From: Tardiphaga sp052076105
Lineage (GTDB): Bacteria > Pseudomonadota > Alphaproteobacteria > Rhizobiales > Xanthobacteraceae
Length of the DNA: 64,000 bases
NCBI RefSeq assembly: GCF_052076105.1
Contig: NZ_CP197245.1
Location: 1,736,001 to 1,800,000, forward strand
Reading direction: 5' to 3'
In this document: piece after piece, positions 60,975 through 64,000 of the stretch
How positions within the stretch are numbered: the first letter of the stretch is position 1
How the letters are laid out: each line of letters begins with the position of its first letter
Made by a program: the position numbers and the translations under genes
Notes under the pieces: generated by a model
What the model saw: only the letters and a program-made list of their open reading frames with translations
The model's database searches: none
What the model was told of the DNA's origin: nothing

Positions 60975-62111
60975 ATGAGCTACATCACCGGCGTCGGTCT
61001 TCTCCCGTACGGCAAGCACGAGGGCTCATCGACCATCGATCTGATGTCCCGTGCAGCGGAGCTCGCGCTGGCGGACGCCGGCCTCAAGCGCGGTGATATC
61101 GATGGCTTCCTCTGCGGCTATTCCACCACCATGCCGCATATTATGCTCGCCACCGTCTTCGCCGAGCATTTCGGCATCACGCCATCTTACGCCCATGCCA
61201 TCCAGGTCGGCGGCGCCACCGGCATGGCGATGGCGATGCTGGCGCATCAGTTGGTGGAGGGCGGTGTTGCCAAAAACGTCCTCGTGGTCGGCGGTGAGAA
61301 CCGGCTCACCGGCCAGAGCCGCGACGCCTCGATCCAGGCGCTGGCGCAGGTCGGCCATCCCACCTATGAAGTGCCGCTCGGGCCGACCATCCCGGCCTAT
61401 TACGGCCTCGTTGCCAACCGCTACATGCACGAATATGGCGTGACGCAGGAAGACCTCGCCGAATTCGCCGTGCTGATGCGCCAGCATGCGCTGACGCATC
61501 CCGGCGCGCAATTTCACGAGCCGATCACCGTCGCCGACGTGATGGCCTCGAAGACCATCGCGACGCCGCTCAAACTGCTCGATTGCTGTCCGGTTTCCGA
61601 TGGCGGCGCGGCTTTCGTCGTCAGCTATGAGCCGACCAGCCCGACCAAGATTCGCGTTCGCGGCGCTGCGCAGGCGCACACCCATCAGCACATCACCGCG
61701 GCACCGGCGCTGTCCGAACTCGGCGCCGAAATCGCCATCGCGCGCGCCAAGAAGGCGACGGGTATTGAAATCTCCGACGTCCGTTACGCCGCGGTCTATG
61801 ACAGCTTCACCATCACACTGGCGATGCTGCTGGAAGACCTCGGCCTTGCCGGCCGCGGCGAGGCAGCGGCACGCGTGCGCGCCGGCCATTTCGGCCAGCA
61901 TGGTGCGATGCCGCTCAACACCCATGGCGGTCTGCTTTCTTACGGCCATTGCGGCGTCGGCGGTGCGATGGCGCATCTGGTCGAGGCGCATCTGCAGATG
62001 ACGGGCAGGGCCGGGAACCGTCAGGTCAAGGATGCTTCCGTCGCGCTGCTGCATGGCGACGGCGGCGTGCTTTCTTCTCACGTCAGCATGTTCCTGGAGC
62101 GCGTCAAATGA
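60975..62111 (+). CDS. Thiolase-like protein lacking the catalytic Cys (Ltp2/BbsB-like)
   Basis: A 378-residue thiolase-fold protein. The nucleophile position reads VGGATG, with Gly80 where the neighbouring thiolase has Cys84; the His motif is kept as SYGHCGVGG. A normal thiolysis is thus not expected. Cys-less thiolase homologues paired with DUF35 proteins act as acyl-CoA retro-aldolases (Ltp2 with its DUF35 partner in steroid side-chain loss) or in BbsAB. The next gene is a DUF35 protein with an ATGA overlap, which fits exactly. Confidence 0.85.
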   Translation: MSYITGVGLLPYGKHEGSSTIDLMSRAAELALADAGLKRGDIDGFLCGYSTTMPHIMLATVFAEHFGITPSYAHAIQVGGATGMAMAMLAHQLVEGGVAKNVLVVGGENRLTGQSRDASIQALAQVGHPTYEVPLGPTIPAYYGLVANRYMHEYGVTQEDLAEFAVLMRQHALTHPGAQFHEPITVADVMASKTIATPLKLLDCCPVSDGGAAFVVSYEPTSPTKIRVRGAAQAHTHQHITAAPALSELGAEIAIARAKKATGIEISDVRYAAVYDSFTITLAMLLEDLGLAGRGEAAARVRAGHFGQHGAMPLNTHGGLLSYGHCGVGGAMAHLVEAHLQMTGRAGNRQVKDASVALLHGDGGVLSSHVSMFLERVK

Positions 62112-62476
62112 GCGAGCTCAAGCCTGTCGCCGACTGGACCACCGGGACTGAGGCGATCAGCTATCAGTCCTGCCGTGCCTGCAAATCGATCCAGTATTTC
62201 CGCCGCAGTTTTTGCGCGGCCTGCGGGTCGCCCGATCTCGACGACAAGACTGCCAGCGGTGAGGGCACCGTCTATGCGACGTCCCTCGTGCTGCGTGCCG
62301 GGACGCCGGAAGCGCGCGAGCATGTGCCCTATAATATCGTTCTGATCGATACCGACGAAGGCTTTCGCATGATGGCCCACGGCGCCAACGATCTCGTCAT
62401 CGGCGACAAGGTAAAAGCCGGCTACCGGCAATTCACCGGCCGCCTCGTGCCGTTCTTCGAAAGGTCTTCGACATAA
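62108..62476 (+). CDS. DUF35 Zn-ribbon/OB-fold protein
   Basis: A 122-residue protein. Four cysteines (Cys22, Cys25, Cys36, Cys39) form an N-terminal zinc ribbon, and the rest is an OB fold (GEGTVYATSLVLRA...). DUF35 proteins bind acyl-CoA and form complexes with thiolase-like partners. The start overlaps the stop of the thiolase-like gene by 4 bases, so the two subunits are probably made together. Confidence 0.9.
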   Translation: MSELKPVADWTTGTEAISYQSCRACKSIQYFRRSFCAACGSPDLDDKTASGEGTVYATSLVLRAGTPEAREHVPYNIVLIDTDEGFRMMAHGANDLVIGDKVKAGYRQFTGRLVPFFERSST

Positions 62477-62512
62477 ACGTGGTGTTCAAGGGGGAGTGAC
62501 CCAAAACGCCGT

Positions 62513-62556
62513 GCCGTAGGATGGGGTGAGCGTCTTCGCAAAACCCATCCTACGGC
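62513..62556. repeat. Small palindrome between convergent genes
   Basis: GCCGTAGGATGGG at 62513-62525 pairs perfectly with CCCATCCTACGGC at 62544-62556. It shares the taggatggg / cccatccta core with the element at 58161-58259. It sits between the DUF35 gene and the convergent frmA-like gene and could serve as a bidirectional terminator. Confidence 0.75.
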
Positions 62557-62571
62557 CTAGGCGCTTGTAGC

Positions 62572-63699
62572 CTAGAACGTCACCACGCCGCGGATACTCT
62601 CCCCACGCTTCATCAGATCGAACCCCTTGTTGATGTCCGCGAGCGGCATCACGTGGGTGATCATCGGGTCGATCTGGATCTTACCCTGCATGTACCAGTC
62701 GACGATCTTCGGCACGTCGGTACGGCCGCGGGCGCCGCCGAAAGCGGAACCCTTCCAGACGCGGCCGGTCACGAGCTGGAACGGACGCGTGGAGATTTCC
62801 GCGCCAGCCGGCGCTACGCCGATCACGATGGACTGGCCCCAGCCGCGGTGGCAGGCTTCCAGCGCCTGACGCATCACGGTGACATTGCCGGTGCAATCGA
62901 AGGTGTAATCGGCGCCGCCGATCTGGTCGGCACCCTGCTTGGTCATGTCGACGAGGTGAGGGACCAGATCCTTGCCCAGCTCCTTCGGATTGACGAAATG
63001 CGTCATGCCGAAGCGCTCGCCCCAGGCCTTGCGGTCATTGTTGATGTCGACGCCAATGATCATGTCGGCACCGGCGAGGCGCAGGCCCTGCAGCACGTTG
63101 AGGCCGATGCCGCCGAGACCGAACACGATGGCCTTGGCGCCTTGCTCGACCTTGGCGGTGTTGAATACCGCGCCGATGCCGGTGGTGACGCCGCAGCCGA
63201 TATAGCAGACCTTGTCGAACGGCGCGTCCTCGCGGATCTTCGCGACCGCGATCTCAGGGAGCACCGTGTAATTGGCGAAGGTCGACGTACCCATATAATG
63301 ATGGATGGGCTTGCCCTCGAGCGAGAAGCGCGAGGTGCCGTCAGGCATCAGGCCCTGGCCCTGCGTCGCGCGAATGGACGTGCAGAGATTGGTCTTGCGC
63401 GACAGGCATGACGGGCACTGGCGGCACTCCGGCGTATAGAGCGGGATGACATGGTCACCCTTCTTCACGGAAGTGACGCCGCGGCCGACATCGACGACAA
63501 CGCCGGCGCCTTCATGGCCGAGGATCGCCGGAAACAGACCTTCGGGATCGGCGCCGGACAAAGTGAACTCGTCGGTGTGGCAGATGCCGGTGGCCTTGAT
63601 CTCGATCAGCACTTCGCCGTCGCGCGGGCCTTCGAGCTGAACGGTGGTGATCTCCAGCGGCTTGCCGGCACTGATGGCAACGGCGGCGCGAACGTCCAT
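62572..63699 (-). CDS. frmA: S-(hydroxymethyl)glutathione dehydrogenase / class III alcohol dehydrogenase
   Basis: A 375-residue zinc dehydrogenase. GICHTDEFTLSG and LGHEGAGVVVDVG hold the catalytic zinc ligands, CRQCPSCLSRKTNLC the structural zinc, and GLGGIGLNVLQG the NAD loop. It oxidises the formaldehyde-glutathione adduct to S-formylglutathione. The sequence matches the class III type closely. AAGGAA upstream supports ATG 63699. No formylglutathione hydrolase gene follows within the window. Confidence 0.94.
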   Translation of the reverse strand: MDVRAAVAISAGKPLEITTVQLEGPRDGEVLIEIKATGICHTDEFTLSGADPEGLFPAILGHEGAGVVVDVGRGVTSVKKGDHVIPLYTPECRQCPSCLSRKTNLCTSIRATQGQGLMPDGTSRFSLEGKPIHHYMGTSTFANYTVLPEIAVAKIREDAPFDKVCYIGCGVTTGIGAVFNTAKVEQGAKAIVFGLGGIGLNVLQGLRLAGADMIIGVDINNDRKAWGERFGMTHFVNPKELGKDLVPHLVDMTKQGADQIGGADYTFDCTGNVTVMRQALEACHRGWGQSIVIGVAPAGAEISTRPFQLVTGRVWKGSAFGGARGRTDVPKIVDWYMQGKIQIDPMITHVMPLADINKGFDLMKRGESIRGVVTF

Positions 63700-63801
63700 G
63701 GCAAATTCCTTCGATAATGGTCTCGGTGGTGTGATGTCAGGCGGGCAGGCCCGCGCAAACAGCCATTGCCGCTTAGCACATGATCGGGCACTGAGCAGCC
63801 C

Positions 63802-64000
63802 ATGAAACAGGTTCAGAAAAGCGATCTTGAAACCCTGATCGGCGGTGCCGCGCCCGTCGTCTTCGTGCTGCTGTGGTGCACCGGCTTCATCGGCACGAAA
63901 TATGTGCTGAACGGCGCCGAGCCGCTGACCTATCTCACTGTGCGGATGATGCTGGCCGTTGCGATCATGGCGGTGATCGTTGCGTGGGCGCGACCGGCAT
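63802..64000 (+). CDS. EamA/DMT-family transporter, 3' end beyond the window
   Basis: Only the first 66 codons are present. MKQVQKSDLETLIGGAAP is followed by a hydrophobic helix (VVFVLLWCTGFIGTKYVL), then GAEPLTYLTVRMMLAVAIM, the usual opening of a ten-helix EamA permease. Substrate cannot be inferred. It diverges from the frmA-like gene. Confidence 0.8.
   Translation, partial: MKQVQKSDLETLIGGAAPVVFVLLWCTGFIGTKYVLNGAEPLTYLTVRMMLAVAIMAVIVAWARPA

Noticed and set aside
1..64000. CRISPR arrays, insertion sequences, integrases or prophage genes
   Set aside because: No regularly spaced short repeats and no transposase, integrase or phage structural motifs were found on either strand.

Overview
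The window looks like a chromosomal segment of a Bradyrhizobium/Rhodopseudomonas/Afipia-type alphaproteobacterium (Nitrobacteraceae, Hyphomicrobiales). Three things point there: high G+C throughout, a complete acpXL-fabZ-fabF2-fabF1-adh-lpxXL cluster for very-long-chain fatty acid lipid A (a Hyphomicrobiales trait), and intergenic palindromes of a type I recall from Bradyrhizobium genomes. The family assignment is inference, because no 16S gene or other marker is present.

Layout. 1-2547: end of a rhodanese gene, a class I/II aminotransferase and a polyamine-type binding protein. 2564-7943 (minus): the lipid A very-long-chain acyl operon. 8133-12210: a small membrane protein, a ParB-like protein, MgtC, an AhpD-type peroxidase and a HerA-type ATPase. 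12516-20245 (plus): a LysR regulator followed by a tightly packed aromatic-acid operon. It has a Bug-type binding protein, LigI-like lactonase, GalB-like hydratase, CHA aldolase, dihydroxyphthalate decarboxylase-like protein, extradiol dioxygenase and NCS1 permease. 20434-20507: tRNA-Gln(CTG). 20701-28589: a YdcF protein, a PrmC-like methyltransferase, and an operon of thioesterase, NAD synthetase-like protein, asparagine synthetase, AMP ligase and acyl carrier protein. I cannot match this operon to a known pathway. 29228-33532: chemoreceptor, CheR, a PilZ-like protein, a broken response-regulator gene and a spermidine-synthase-like protein. 33545-37857 (minus): an RND efflux pump. 38196-43970: a small unknown protein, then an iron-uptake operon (TonB-dependent receptor, PiuC-type hydroxylase, ExbB, ExbD, TonB). 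43984-53802: sugar-acid catabolism (two SDRs and a dehydratase on minus; a CUT1 ABC importer, RidA and a DenD-like dehydrogenase on plus). 54021-62476: an acyl-CoA catabolic cluster. 62572-64000: glutathione-dependent formaldehyde dehydrogenase and the start of an EamA transporter.

How the genes work together. The lipid A operon should build and attach a C26-C28 hydroxy acyl chain. One of its two ketosynthases (5981-7186) has lost the nucleophilic cysteine and one active-site histidine, so the pair may act like a ketosynthase/chain-length-factor heterodimer. The aromatic operon carries the whole lower branch from 2-pyrone-4,6-dicarboxylate to pyruvate plus oxaloacetate but no semialdehyde dehydrogenase, which fits a trihydroxylated ring substrate. 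The 22538-28589 operon has the logic of carrier-protein-dependent amide formation. The acyl-CoA cluster ends with a thiolase homologue that lacks its cysteine, translationally coupled to a DUF35 protein, a pairing known from acyl-CoA retro-aldolases.

The best candidates for an undescribed system are the 22538-28589 operon, the aromatic operon at 13592-20245, and the cysteine-less thiolase/DUF35 pair at 60975-62476. No CRISPR array, transposase, integrase, prophage or rRNA gene was seen.
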